Of a DNA stretch of 64,000 nucleotides, positions 24,401 through 36,296 are shown in pieces. Position numbers and translations under genes: made by a program. The notes under the pieces are model-generated. The model did not search any database, was not told the DNA's origin, and saw nothing but the letters and a program-made list of their open reading frames with translations. Origin of the DNA: Cymbomonas tetramitiformis (taxonomy: Eukaryota > Chlorophyta > Pyramimonadophyceae > Pyramimonadales > Pyramimonadaceae). The DNA is taken from contig LGRX02026014.1 in NCBI GenBank assembly GCA_001247695.2, positions 62,001-126,000 of the forward strand. Reading direction: 5' to 3'. The number at the start of each line of letters is the position of its first letter. The first letter of the stretch is position 1.

Positions 24401-27400
24401 CCGCGTCTCGCACTGCGCCATGAAGCGTTGGCATGCAGTCAGCCTTTTCCGTGGTGCACAGCTAGAGCCTCGAGGGGACGCCGCACAATTTGTGTGCTCG
24501 CGTGGTATGCTCCCTTCACCCGCATCATGTCGCGTCGCTATTTTGCCACCACCGCACCACGGTCAGCGCCCGATTGAGAAGGTAACCAAAGACTGCTCGG
24601 ACAGGCAAGGCGTTTAGAGTTGTTCGGGAAATGTGAACAGGGCTTCACGGCGCAAGCCGGGGCGATGAGCCGCGTGCAGCATGCCTCGGCAGAGGTGCTT
24701 CCCCTCCTCCCCTTCACCCTGATTTGTTTCAAGATCTCATCACGGGCATTGCTTGCTGCCGAATGCTTTGTGTATTCCTATCACCAGGCCGGCAAAGCTG
24801 CTAAGGTGTTCTAGCATGAGACCGCCAATGCTGTTGTGGCTTTCTGGCGTGAGGCCGGCAGACCAACTTGCAGAAGCTGCCGAGCACGCTCAAACCAGTT
24901 GGAAGTTATCGACCATCTTGCACCGCCAGGTCCAGGCGCCAGGTCGTGGATTGAGGCTACGTCGATAGAGTTCAGCGTGTTAGAGGTTTTTTTATACACA
25001 TCTTGGGTTTGGAATTTCTGCAAAGTCACAGTAGCCCCGTTTTAAATCTACGATCTCCATGCAAACATCTTAGCCCAGCTTGAGGTCTCTTATTTCTATA
25101 CGGATATCTTCTGAAGTTCACCAGCTTACTCGACTTATTTATGGAGCAGGTCTCGCTTCTATCTATTGTTGAGTTTCTGGTTGTACATCACAAACTTATG
25201 TGATGATCCTATGTTCGGAACAAAATCTCTCCAGAATGGTCAAATCAAACTTCGATTCCTCGCGCGTGGCAAATCGAAGGGACACAAGTAGAGTGGGCAG
25301 GAAAATCAACGGTCGCTGAGGCTGCAGGCCTCTCCATTCCGATGGAATGGCGCTAGATATGCGTCGTGGTCGATTGTGTAACAGCGCACACGCATTAGTG
25401 GATTCAGAAATCAGCTTTCTTATGATTCCTCAGCAAGTTGGTTGGGCACTGGCATCTGGAAATCTGCGTCACGGCGATTGCTCGCGCCTACGGCAATGTA
25501 GCTTCGGGGCCCTCCGATAATGAAGGGATCCATCGATCCTGCAACACGTTTGCTCCGCCATCATCTTTAATGGCGTCCATGATGCTGAAGCGGCTCAGGA
25601 GATCGGAGTAGTGCACGGCGGTCGTTGTAGATGGGAAACGAGGATGGGAACAATATTCTCTGGGAGGATAGGCAGTAAGAGGACAGTTGCGGGGGAGGCT
25701 GGGTGCCAGGTGGCAGTGTTATCATCGACTTTTGCTACCTTCCAGGAGGAGTTCCGGCACCTCGAGAACGATGTCGTGCCAAACATGACCAACGATATCA
25801 CGGTGTTGCATGGGGTGATGCGGGTGCGCGCCTCCCCTTTCCCCCCTTCCCCTCCCATACACCTTTCCTTGCCTTTGGCCATCTCGGCGTCGCCGCCTGC
25901 AAGAGCTAAGTATTCTCCAAATTGCGTACGTGCACAATTGACGCGTCATATCCGCTGCTGGGGTGCTGGGGGCGGGGGCCGGCTGAGTCTGCTCTCAGGA
26001 TGCCGGGTACCTGCTGACCGAGCTGAAGAGTGGGATGGAGGAGAAGGAGGCTGGCGCTGCTCCGCCGTCAACCCTGGCAAAGAGTGAGAATGCGGACGAG
26101 GAGGCGCGGCAGCAGCTGGCGCAGGTGTCGTCTCAGATGAATCACTTGACGCGGAAGCTGGCGGACCTGCTGGCGCTGGACGAGAAGATCGTACGGCTTC
26201 AAAAGCGTGTGGAGGCGAGCGAGGTGTGTCAGCTGAGGGGAGGCGAGGCGAGGGGAGGAAGGACTTGGCAGTTGCAGTAGAGGACTGGGCGCAGCTTGAC
26301 TGCGTGGCGGGCATCTTCATCCATGCGGCCCATGATGCGCGATTGCATCTCTCCTGCCGGCTCCCGCAGGGCCGTGGGTGGACGAGAGGAGCGCTGGTGG
26401 GGGGGTTGGGGGCTTATGCGTAGAGAATCTTGATCCTCAGCCTCTATAGATACCTCAACCGTCGGCTTGGCCCATCGAGCTCCTCTGTGCGTCACTGCAA
26501 TCTGTGCAGAGGATGCGTTTGGCAATCGCCCAGCAGCCAGAACGGTAACACGTTTGGACTGCTCAGCTGCAAGCAAGCTGGGCGCGCCGCGGAGGTCCGT
26601 GGGCCAGCCTCGCGCCAGGGAGGGGCAGCTTCCTTCTCGCGCCATCACTGAATGCAGGGTGGCTGGACCGGGACGAGGGAGGCTGCGCTGGCTAGGCGGA
26701 GACTGGCGAGCTTAGCATGGAGTTCAAGGAGAGAGACGAGAGCACTCAGGTGGGGGGGCTGCCCCGCGCGGCTCGCCCTCCCCATCCCCGCCGGCACCCC
26801 CTTCCCCCTACCCCTGTAGTGCTGCGCCTGAGACATTTTCCGAAGTCCCTTCACCTTCCCTCACCCCAGCCATCGAATGCGCCTGAGCCGTGCTCCACTC
26901 GCGCAACGGCTTGGATCCACTCGCGCTGATGGTTCCTCGGGCGCCCGTTGCGAGGCTGCCACGTGCTGCAGCCGGCTGCCAGTGTCCTTCGAGGTGGCTC
27001 CTGGTTCCAGGGCCGGTTTGAACCGGAGCCGACGAAGACAAGGTGTACCTCGCGCGGTGCATTAAGAGGGGCCCGAAGACGGCTTTGCGCATGTGCAGGG
27101 CTGAGAGCTTGGATGGCCTCAACGCTCGCGCTGATCCAGCCGGGATGTGACTCCTGACACGCGGCGGTGCGCAGCAGTTTGGTGGGCGTGAGGGCCGTGG
27201 GGGAGGGGGAGGGGCTGCCGCGCTGGACCAGTCCCAAGTTTCGCAGGCGACGCGTGACATCGAAAGTCTGCAGAAGCAAATGGGAAAGAGACCCACCACC
27301 GTGGTGCGCAACCTTTGCGCCTCCTTCCTCCTCCTCGCGCCTCTCCCGCACCCTCAAACCCCCACCCACCCCCCACCCACCCCACTCGGTGTGCCGCAGC

Positions 27401-30400
27401 TGTCCGCTGTATCCAGCTGTCCTCATTCATAACCCTAGCACCCTAACCCCCGCTACCCTTTTTCAAACCTTCATTCAACCTGTTTCTACCCACCCTTCTG
27501 TGCTCCGTGCCGTACCTTCTTACCCGCACCCTGCTCCGCAGCCTTCCCCCGCCCCGTGTTTTACCACCGAAGCCTTCCATCCCCCGCCCTTCCCCATTGC
27601 ACTGCACTCCGCGCATCCCCTTTCCACCTCCCCAGCCTCGAACATCTTACGCACCCCCTGGCCTCACCCTTGCGCGCACCAGCCTACCCCTTTACGCTGC
27701 CTCCCCTTGCGATGTGCGCGCCTCTTATTCGGGGTGTTCTGCTGAGTCAGCATATGGAGGAGCACATCAGCGAAATGATCGAACGGAGCGCAGCGTCTGT
27801 GTGGTTCAAGTGCGAGGCAGAGCTGATCAAGCTGCGGGCTCTCCAGGACGAGGCCTCGAGCCTCAGCCACAAGTGCGCCACCTCCCCGCCGTGCTTCAAG
27901 CAGCTCGCTGCCCTCTGCCACGTCAGTAGGAAGCAGGCCTGCGGCGCATGGAGATGCGTCGCGGACAGTTTCGTGTTGAGGAGCCGGAGATGGTGCGGAG
28001 CAGTGTGAGGCGCGCATCTCTTCAATCACGGAGAATGGAGAATGCGCTATCGCCGTGTCAGCGCCTGTAGCGGCTCTAGTGGAGAGCGTCCGCGTCAATG
28101 CACAGTCCGCAGGAAGGAAGGCGGGAGGGTAGTGGAGGGGGTGGCGAGATTCATCCTGAATGTGGCCGATCCGCCGCAAGGCCCTGACACAGCAATCCAC
28201 CGTTGAAGGTAAAGTCGGTGGCCGGGAGCGGGTTGATGGGAAGGAGCGGCTCTAGGGAGGGATCGGAGTCTGGGGGGCCTGTGAGGGCAAGAGGGAGGGT
28301 GTGAGACCCGCAGAGATTCGGAAAAGGCCGAGGAGGCTCAGAGCAACATGCTCGCAATGCGGCAGGTGACGAACCCTGGAACCTTCTCACCTCACGTTAA
28401 TCTCTCTGCCTCTCTGCTTGCATCACCCGTGGACCTCTCGCTTCCTCTTTTCCTTCCCCCCCCCCGGGCCGTGCTCCCGCCATCGCGCTCCCGTCATCGT
28501 GCTCCCGTCATCGCGCTCCCGTCATCGCGCTCCCGTCATCGTGCTCCCGTCATCGTGCTCCCGTCATCGTGTCCCGTCATCGTGCTCCCGCCATCGCTTC
28601 TCTCCCGTCATCGCGTGCTCCCGTCATCGCGCTCCTGTCATCGTGCTCCTGTCATCGTGCTCCTGTCATCGTGCCGCTATCGTGTCTGCCATCGTGGCTC
28701 CCGGTCATCGTGCTCCCGCCATCGTGCTCCTGTCATCGTGCTCCTGTCATCGTGCTTCCCGTCATCGTCCCATCATCGTTCCCGCCATCGTGCTCCCGTC
28801 ATCGTGCCCCGTCATCGTGCTCCTGTCATCGCGCTCCCGCCATGTGGCGCTCACCGCTCTCGCCATCGCGCTTCGCCATCGTGCTCCCGTCATCGTGCTC
28901 CCGTCATCGTGCTCCCGTCATTGTGCTCCCGTCATCGTGTTCCCGTCTCTGAACTTGGCAGCGCGTGCTATCTCCACGTCGCAGCGTTTGCGGGTTTGCC
29001 GCTTCTTGCGATGACGTGGCCATTTTTATGACACTGGCCGCGTGACACTCTCAGAGCCTGGTTGAGTTGGAGGCGAAGAGGAGAGTAGATTACGCCGAAG
29101 TCGTCCAGAAGTGCGAAGGCATCATGGAGAACAGCAAGCAGGGTCTCTTCAAACAGGTCTCTTCCTGCTACGCGATGCTGTTGTGCCCCCACGGAGGATG
29201 CTTCCAGTAGGGTCCTTCTGCCATCTCCTGCGCATGAGTATAGCGACCCTCCGCCGTGGATTCGTTTTCTGGGGATGCGATAGTGTCACGGCCCGATACC
29301 GCAGTGTGATGGCGATGAGTGCCACCGAGGGACGGATAGAAGGCAGCCATTTGGCGCATGGTTGGCCTGCACGTTTATGATCAACATCGGAATTATGACG
29401 GGGTCTGATGTGTACCCATATGGAGTTTGGGAGGGGGTGGGCGGGGCTGCTGAGTCATTCCTGAGGATAAAGCCGTCGTGCACAGTCGTGCACCATCGTG
29501 CATCGATCGTCCACAGGGGATCGCTCGCGCATGTGGGGGAGTGGCAGCACTGGCCAGGGGCAGCCATCGCGGATGGGCTCGGAGTCGCATGCCTGGGGTT
29601 GCGGGCGTGCAGCGAGGGGGGGTTAGCGGAAGCGAGTGCGGGTGCGAGTCGTGGTGGCGAATTCAGGGGGAGGCGCAGAGAAGCCTGGTCAACAAGGACC
29701 TGAAGAAAATGCGAGAGAATGTGGAAACCGTGAGGCCGCTCGTCAACAACGTCCAATCGAAGCTGGAGGATATCGAGACCTGCAAGGCATGCCACACTTG
29801 TTTTGACCCTCTGCCCGGCCTGCCCCCTCCCTTGCCCCCCCTGCCGCTCTCAGGTAGTACTAATGCCTATTCAATCCCGGCCCGCTTCCCCTCCTCCTTG
29901 CTTGCAAGGCTTGGCACCTACCATTCACCCGCCTGGCCGCCCTCTACCCTGGCCCACCCCTCAAGGTGCGGCGGGATTGAGATTGGGACGGGAGCAATGC
30001 AGGCGCAGCAGTGGCAGATGGGGAAGACGGTGCTGGAGCTCACGCAGCGCGTGCAGACACTGCAGACTATGGTGGACAGCCAGACACTCCAACTCAGCTC
30101 TGGTCAGGGCGAAGCCGTCAAGGAGGAGGGGAACGAGGGCACCCAGCCGCCCTCAAATTGGTGCTTGCCCTGTCGTGAAAGGTCCAGTAGCGCGAGGCGC
30201 GCGTTGCTTGAGCTTTGGAGCTCATGCAGAGCGGCCTACTCCAGCGTGTCCAGGACCCGACCAGGAGCTCCTTCTAAAGGCGGAAAGCTAAGCAGCTGCT
30301 GCTGTTGTTGAAGCTTTGCCACTTCCAGGAGAGTACGTGTATGCTACGGATTCACCTTTGGAACAAACCGCCTTGCTTCCACACACGTCCTGGCGCATTC

Positions 30401-32528
30401 ATAGGCTCGCGTTTTCCAAGGGTCAGGGGAGATGTGGTGCCCACGCCCCCTGCATACCCTGGCCGTTGCTTACTCCACGATGGGCTTGCCCGGTACAGCC
30501 GAGCATCGCCCGTCGAGATGCCTTGCCTATGATTCTAGGGTTAGATGACCACCCTTGCATCGGGCGACCCTCGTTCCTCTGGGGTTCCCTGTCTCTTTAC
30601 TGCTTGGACTGTCCGGAGGAGGAGCCGGCGAGCGCCGGCATCGAGCGGCCTGCCCGGTGTTGGGGAATTGCACACCCAGTATCAGGCCCACTGCACTCAA
30701 TGGCATGCCATGTCTGACGTCAGGCACATTACGAACGTGCATGGCTGCAGCACGGATGTCTGACGTTATGCCATGTTCATAACGTGCCTTGCCGACATGG
30801 TGGGAATGGGCGGGATGTGTGCGAGCGGTGATGTTGTAGGGAGTATGCTTTGACCTCACGGTGCCTCTCCTGCAGCCGGCCGAGGACCGCGGGTGCGCTA
30901 TACGGGGACCCTGCTCTGCAGCTGGGGTGCATGTGCTTCATCTCACCTTCTCGCAGCCTTCAGCATCATTGCCTCGCTGAGGACCCTTTGCGGCGGCAGC
31001 TCCAGGAGGCCACTTTCTTGCTTTTGAGCGCCTTTGTCTGCGAGTGCCGGCCCCCCTGAACTAGCGCCCTGCTCCCCCAGTTCGTCTTTGCAGGGGTTTC
31101 CCGTCCCTGCGGGTGGGGACGATTCACTGCAGGAACGCGCCGAGTCAGGCTGGTGCTTCCCTGGCTGACTCCAGGAGAGCTGACGGGGATGGGGGGGCAC
31201 GTGTGGCTGCGGGTCAGAGTTTATGCACGAGGAGCATCTGCCGAGCGACTCGCGGCCGGGGTCACCACCGGGTAGGAAGGGGTCACCACCGGGTATCAGA
31301 GCGGGGTCACCGGACCCAGAGCCGCCTTCTCAGTCGCCTCCCAAGAGGCTCCGTCCACAGTCCAGCTTCCCCTCACGAGGAAAGTCGGAGGCGCACAAAG
31401 ACCACAGGTGCGGTGCTCCCTCGCACCCTTGGTTTTACGTTCCGCCTGCCCAACAAGACCGACGGCGCTGGATCGCGGAAACCTCTGCGAAGGGGTGCCT
31501 TTTTTTTACCCGTCGCCGCTCGCTGAACCATTTGATCCGTGCCTAAGCTGCCGTGCTTCGACTGCTGCCCGAGGTTACGCTGATCGCCCTTGTCCGAGCG
31601 CAGCGCTGTTTTCACTGTCCTGAGGATAAGGTCATGCGTCATCCGTCTTCCTCCTAGGATGTTTTCCTAAGATATTTTCCCGCCCCGAACACTCTGGATA
31701 AAAAGTGTTTGCTCAATCCACGCAGTCTAGGAGGATGCTGTTCACCAGGCCGAGGGCATGGGTGCACCCTCTCGCCTTGCCCCCCGGAGTGGCGTGCGCC
31801 CTCTGCCTGCACAGAGGGCCTGATGGCTCGCAGCGCGCTGGTGGTGCCAGGACGGAGATTTATCGCCGGAGCCAGACACTGCAACGTAGAATCATGACGA
31901 AATCGGTGAGTGCCTGTCTGCTGTTGTGCGTAAACAAGCTCTTCTGAGAGTGCTCTCTGAGGCCGGCAGGGAACAGGGTGGCGGTTCTAAGCGTAGGCTT
32001 GATGCTGGGGAGATGGCTCGGGCATGGGGTTAGAGGTCAACCGGCTTCAGTGGTACAGCTTCAGTGCGCAGGCGGTGCAGTCGCAGAGTGCCTAGCACCT
32101 GGTCGCGGAGATGCTGGTGCTGGTGGGATGTGTGCGATTTGTCATGGGAGATGCTGGTGCTGGTAGAATATCCCACACCGGTCTTGAGAGTTGCCTATCT
32201 GGTGGAATATTCTGGGTCAGGCTGCAGAGATGCTGGTGCTGGTGCTATGTGCCGTATTAGTCTGTGGCAATGCTTCTGCTAGGTGTGAGATTGATCTGCG
32301 GAGATTCGTATTCGTATCTGTATTCGTCAGCTGCGCACTCGTTTGCATGCTCATTGGATGGGCTTGTCGCAGGCGAGGACCCCGAAGACGCCAGACCTAA
32401 CTTCACTCGAGGCAGCACCCCCTCAGCTAAGGCTGCCATACGGTTCCCCCGTGCGTGTCCCTAAGAGCGGCGTGTTGACCTCTTCGACCATCTCGGAGTC
32501 CGCGACACCTAGCACCATGAGCAAGTAA
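18464..32528 (+). CDS. Coiled-coil protein, about 19 exons, about 738 residues
   Basis: Exons 18464-18613, 19386-19451, 19827-19895, 20947-21092, 21302-21499, 21906-22026, 22769-22825, 23048-23113, 25746-25814, 25999-26223, 26711-26749, 27175-27303, 27751-27921, 29055-29156, 29679-29786, 30003-30102, 31218-31407, 31851-31905 and 32373-32528 join in phase to a TAA stop. The start ATG follows GAGACA and opens an acidic head (SSDDEAEVGSSEDVGGDE). Nearly every internal exon encodes helix-forming, Glu/Lys/Gln/Leu-rich sequence, such as MDLEKRLLDKLSEIEEDQE and LVNKDLKKMRENVETVRPL. This predicts a long, interrupted coiled coil. The tail has Ser/Thr-Pro sites (SPPKR, GSPVR, RTPKTPD) resembling proline-directed kinase targets. 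A structural or scaffold role is inference; I do not recognise the family. One donor (29786) would be GC, and small exons in 23.1-25.7 kb and 28.0-29.0 kb may be missing. Confidence 0.7.
19075..19250. repeat. ~60-bp tandem repeat, three copies
   Basis: Three diverged copies of about 60 bases recur here, each containing CGCTGGCCCTTYGTCT and TTCGGTGCGC. They lie in the first intron of the coiled-coil gene and have no coding signal agreeing with its exons. Confidence 0.7.
21617..21805. repeat. 49-bp minisatellite, nearly four copies
   Basis: Nearly four copies of a 49-base unit containing ACACGCGGTGCCGGCAAGG and GCATCGGGTCACTGTATA occur between exons 21302-21499 and 21906-22026. The middle copies differ by only a few bases, so the duplication is recent. 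Confidence 0.92.
23225..23850. mobile_element. MITE-like inverted repeat in an intron
   Basis: Two arms of about 250-300 bases (23225 to about 23545 and 23605-23850) are imperfect reverse complements over most of their length. Matches include GAGCGCCGCGATTGAAT against its partner near 23825, CCCGATYCCGTAAAT, TTCTTCCTYTTATYA and CAAGCCTCCACCATCATCC. The loop is about 60 bases and no ORF is present. The element lies in the intron after exon 23048-23113. The structure fits a non-autonomous DNA transposon; no target-site duplication could be fixed. Confidence 0.8.
28470..28955. repeat. 14-bp minisatellite
   Basis: More than 30 units of a 14-base repeat (CGTGCTCCCGTCAT), with C/T variants and 1-8 base indels, lie in an intron of the coiled-coil gene before exon 29055-29156. 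The period is not a multiple of three, so the open frames here are fortuitous. Confidence 0.93.
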
Positions 32529-33075
32529 GGGAGCATACCCTTGCGCTAAACTTTGGCCATTTTGATTATTTAGAAATGCACTTCTGTACGGACGAGATGG
32601 ATATTGATGCGGGTGAACGAGTACAAGTGCCCGCCGTTCGAATGTCTGTAGAATGCTCTCTGCATTTGTTTCTGCAGGGCCCGTTCATGAAGGAAGGATA
32701 TTTCTACACTTTGTGAGCGCATGCACCATTTTATTCCGCTTCCGCCAGCATTGATAGAGTACACCGCAATCGGCTTTACAGATCACACTCATCTCACTTT
32801 ACTGCATCGCCTGTACCGCGTGTTTGTTGATGCATGCACGTGATCTGGAGATGAAAAGGACGGTCGTTTTATATTTATTTAGTTCTGCCGCGACAGGCTG
32901 TCGAGTGGAGGCAGTGGACCATCACTTTTCAACTTGACAACAAGCCCGAGGCAAACAGCACAGAATCCGCTGGAACACGATCGTGAATTTGTCCCATGGA
33001 TGAATCCAACGGCGGCGGCGACATCGTAGGCAGCAGTAGTTGGCTGCCTGACCAAATCATAGCCATACCTGATGA

Positions 33076-33383
33076 TTGAACTGCGATGTCCAAAAGTAAT
33101 CCTGAGCAGTGAAACGCCCCATTATAGTGGTGCGCCACCTCTCACAAATAATTTTAAGCAGTGAATTGCGCTAATGTAAAGTGTGTGAAGTGTGTGCTGA
33201 ATCCTTTGATCCCCGGCGTGGGTACATAGTGCAGCCGGTCTTCTGCGGCTACGGTGTGCCAAAGGAGTCGGTTGAACTGCGATGTCCAAAAGTAATCCTG
33301 AGCAGTGAAACGCCCCATTATAGTGGTGCACCACCTCTCACAAATAATCTTAAGCAGTGAATTGCGCTGATGTAAAGTGTGTG
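33076..33383. repeat. 112-bp direct repeat, two copies 196 bp apart
   Basis: Bases 33076-33187 recur at 33272-33383 with about three mismatches, both starting TTGAACTGCGATGTCCAAAA. The spacing of 196 bases with 84 bases of unique sequence between copies suggests a recent local duplication. No coding sequence is evident. Confidence 0.95.
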
Positions 33384-34573
33384 CAGACGGACTGGTTGTG
33401 ACGGGTGGGTGTTTATCCTTGTGTGATACGTTCCATCCATCGAACGTTAGCCACAGGGGGGGCACGCTAGCGGGGCTCACTTACTCTGACACCCCGGGAC
33501 CAACATACGTGTTTGGCAATTATTGGTGCATGTCCTATCATCCATGCTCCTTCGCTTTCGATTTCGCTATCGTGAACAGGTTGCATGAGATTGACGACGC
33601 TAAATATAAAAGGGCAAATAAATGAACAAAACAACTGCTCGGCAGATGATACAATAAGCAGCTGGTCGCATTGCGGCCTGGTGGAGAGTAGCTTAGGGGT
33701 GAGGACGGTGTTATGGTGCTTTTAGGCATCGCAATCATGCTGACCAGGTTAGCTCAGGTTGGTGCGACAGTAGGCATAACTTCGCTTTGCTTTCGTGAGC
33801 TCTCTGCGGTTCGCTATATAATACGCATGAAAACCCGTATATTAGATTATCAGCAATTTACACAACAGGATGCTGGTTTACAAATCACATGTGTCGATAT
33901 GTCAATGATGATCATCAGATGGGGAATTCGGGAATTGGAAGCTTTGCAGTGGGAATTCGACCCATCGGTACATGGCTTGCGGTTGCAACGCAGTTGAAAT
34001 CGTTATTACATCATCACACCATGGCAACTCTGTGAAGATATCTAGAGATCCACCTTCTGCACTCAAAAATTTATGCAGGATCAGATTTGTGCACAGTTCT
34101 CATACATTGTATGATAAGATGAGGAAATCACTATTTAAAGGGGTTCCATACTGTTTGAGGAACCGAAATAAAATAGAGATTAATTTGTGTTCTCTTCGTG
34201 ACGTATTGCATACACTTTCTCTTTTGAAAAAGTTTTTCTGTCGAATCGCCTGTAAGGGTATGCCATACCATCGTGCATAAGCTACAGCAATACAATGTAA
34301 TAACTCTGGTTCCTCAAGCTACCTGGTCGCAGCAGTAGCCGGACAAACTCTCTACGTGTATCCTGATGAAATCCATCCCTTCCTCATCCAGCAGTGGATT
34401 TCAACCTCAGAAAGAGTCTAAGGTGGGGGCTTAATACTGCAGCAGAACGCTTTTATTGTCCTCCTTCAGATATCCCACCACAGGGTGCTTGCTCAGGAGT
34501 ATAACACGAGGAAAGGCCAAGGGTTGCCCAAAGCTGACTAGCAAGACCATATATACAGTTGCCTAGCTACAGC

Positions 34574-34722
34574 ATAAGTATTGCAGGACTTGCACAGATG
34601 GTCACACAAGATAAGTATTGCAGGACTTTCACAGATGGTCACACAAGATAAGTATTGCAGGACTTGCACAGATGTTCACACAAGATAAGTATTGCAGGAC
34701 TTGCACAGATGGTCACACAAAG
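34574..34722. repeat. 37-bp minisatellite, four copies
   Basis: Four contiguous copies of a 37-base unit (ATAAGTATTGCAGGACTTGC then ACAGATGGTCACACAAG) differ by two bases in total. Copies abut with no spacers. The array ends about 65 bases downstream of the stop codon of the minus-strand membrane protein gene, probably in or near its 3' UTR. Confidence 0.95.
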
Positions 34723-34787
34723 CATCGTCGTTTCAGCGTGCCCCAACAGCCTCTGTTCTACGAGGTGGCCAAACTCCCTCCCACTAT

Positions 34788-36296
34788 TTAATAGCTGGTT
34801 CTCCACGCAAGAATGATCTTCTGCGCAAAGCTCGCCAATGCCACACTGCGGTATTGTTTCCACATCGCCTCCCATCGCGGGTCCACCTCATTCGAGGTGC
34901 GATCTGGGCGTGTCCATGTCTCCGAACTCTCATCTTCCTCGACAGAACCGTCACTCGCTGTACCGTCAGCAGTTGCGTCCCCCGAAGAAGCGCTCTGAGG
35001 ATCCTGGTCCTGTGACTCGGTTGCGGCCGGGTCCGAGATGCCTGGCGTCGCTGCGGCAGCCTGCACAACCTCGTCCTCCTGTGAAGCGTGATCCGGGGGA
35101 GAGCTCTCTATCCCTGGAACCGTTTTCCGGTCGTCTTCATCCTCATCATACTCCTCATCCTCATCGTCTTCCGCCGGGCGCTTTTGTCCATAGTAGTCGT
35201 GCTCCTTGCCCTGAACACAGTGCGGTGGAAGTCAGAGAGCTGCCTACAATAAAGCATGAAAGAAAAATGAAAGGATGTGGGGTAGTGTTGGACACTCGGG
35301 CGCTATGAGAACATATTCACGCCTTGACCTTTCAAGTATACCTACGGTAAACCCGCAGAGGTATCTGGCAGATATCACACACCAGAGCTTGACTCAATGT
35401 TTTTTATCAGTTTGTACCCTTCAAGCAAAATTCGTGCCAGTTAGGTGATAGCTCCCGTGTGTGGAAACCCTGCCAAGTCATGGCAGGGCTAGCGAGTGGC
35501 ATCGGCAAATATAGGGCATATCTACGAGTTAACCAGCGATGGAGAGTGGTGCTTGTGTAAACCCAAGTCGTCGCCCAGATATCAGAGAAATCTGAAGGGA
35601 TGCCGTAAAAAAGAAAAAAAAAAATATCACCCTAACCCTATTTGGAAGTGTAGTAAGCCTTGCAAATTTTGGATGAAAGTCACGGTGACAAAAACCTTGT
35701 GCAATGAGGATGGGGAACAAGCACACCTGAACCACGACGTCCAGGAGAAACGGGATCCCGTCATCCTCCGTGGCGAGGGCTTCGTCGGCGAAGATCTCAG
35801 GGGCAAACATCTTCAACGTGACCTGTTCCATTTGTTGCATCTTTTTGGGATCCCTAGAGTGCTCTATCGCGGCGTTAAGTAACTGATCTGTGGATAACAG
35901 CGCGCGCGCCTTCGCAACCAGATCCATACGCGTCTCTTTGTCCATGTTCTTCCAGACCTGTCGAAAGCTGCGGTAGTGCTTGCCCCCGACGAATCCAGAA
36001 ACTTCATCTACAAGTCCCTTGTGATGTTCAACAAGTACGTTTTGCGCACGTTCGTATGCGTCGAGCGCCGTGCCCCCCTGAACTCTTTTGCGGAGCCCAG
36101 GAATGGGTTCGTCGGTGCGTGAGTATTCGAGATAGAGGCCAATCCCGACTACCACGACAACAGCGATCAGAGCTTTCCACCAACAATCTGAGTCATGCCT
36201 CCCTGTAGAACGCCCTTTGAGAGGCGGTTTCTTGAGTGGTGTGGATGAAGCTGGCAGGTTGTCAGGCCCGCTACTTTTCCGTTGACTAGCCGGCAT
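34788..36296 (-). CDS. Single-pass membrane protein with acidic C-terminal region, two exons, 330 residues
   Basis: Exon 1 is 36296-35727 and exon 2 is 35210-34788; the 516-base intron has a CAG/GTGTGC donor and a TTCAG/GGC acceptor and joins in phase 0. Residues 1-39 are Ser/Pro/Lys-rich and basic. Residues about 40-57 (WWKALIAVVVVVGIGLYL) form one transmembrane segment. The mildly charged helical domain that follows (to about residue 190) contains FRQVWKNMDKETRMDLVAKA. Exon 2 begins KEHDYYGQKRPAEDDEDEEY and is strongly acidic up to about residue 300, then ends with an amphipathic helix, EAMWKQYRSVALASFAQKI. Basic N-terminal flanking suggests a type II topology with a lumenal or outside C-terminus. 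I do not recognise the family and infer no function. Confidence 0.75.

Larger units (their letters stand above)
32529..34787. other. Intergenic region with duplications
   Basis: The region lies between the stop of the plus-strand coiled-coil gene and the stop of the minus-strand membrane protein gene, so it should hold two convergent 3' ends. It contains the two direct-repeat arrays listed separately, and a roughly 75-base block at 33431-33505 that resembles 20556-20632. I see no supported gene; ORFs are short and lack splice-compatible neighbours. Confidence 0.55.

Noticed and set aside
28348..29031. Ser/His/Arg-rich frames on the plus strand
   Set aside because: They follow a 14-bp minisatellite whose period is not a multiple of three; all three frames look alike.
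34574..34722. Regular 37-bp repeats resembling a CRISPR array
   Set aside because: The copies are contiguous with no unique spacers, the host is eukaryotic and there are no cas genes. It is a minisatellite.
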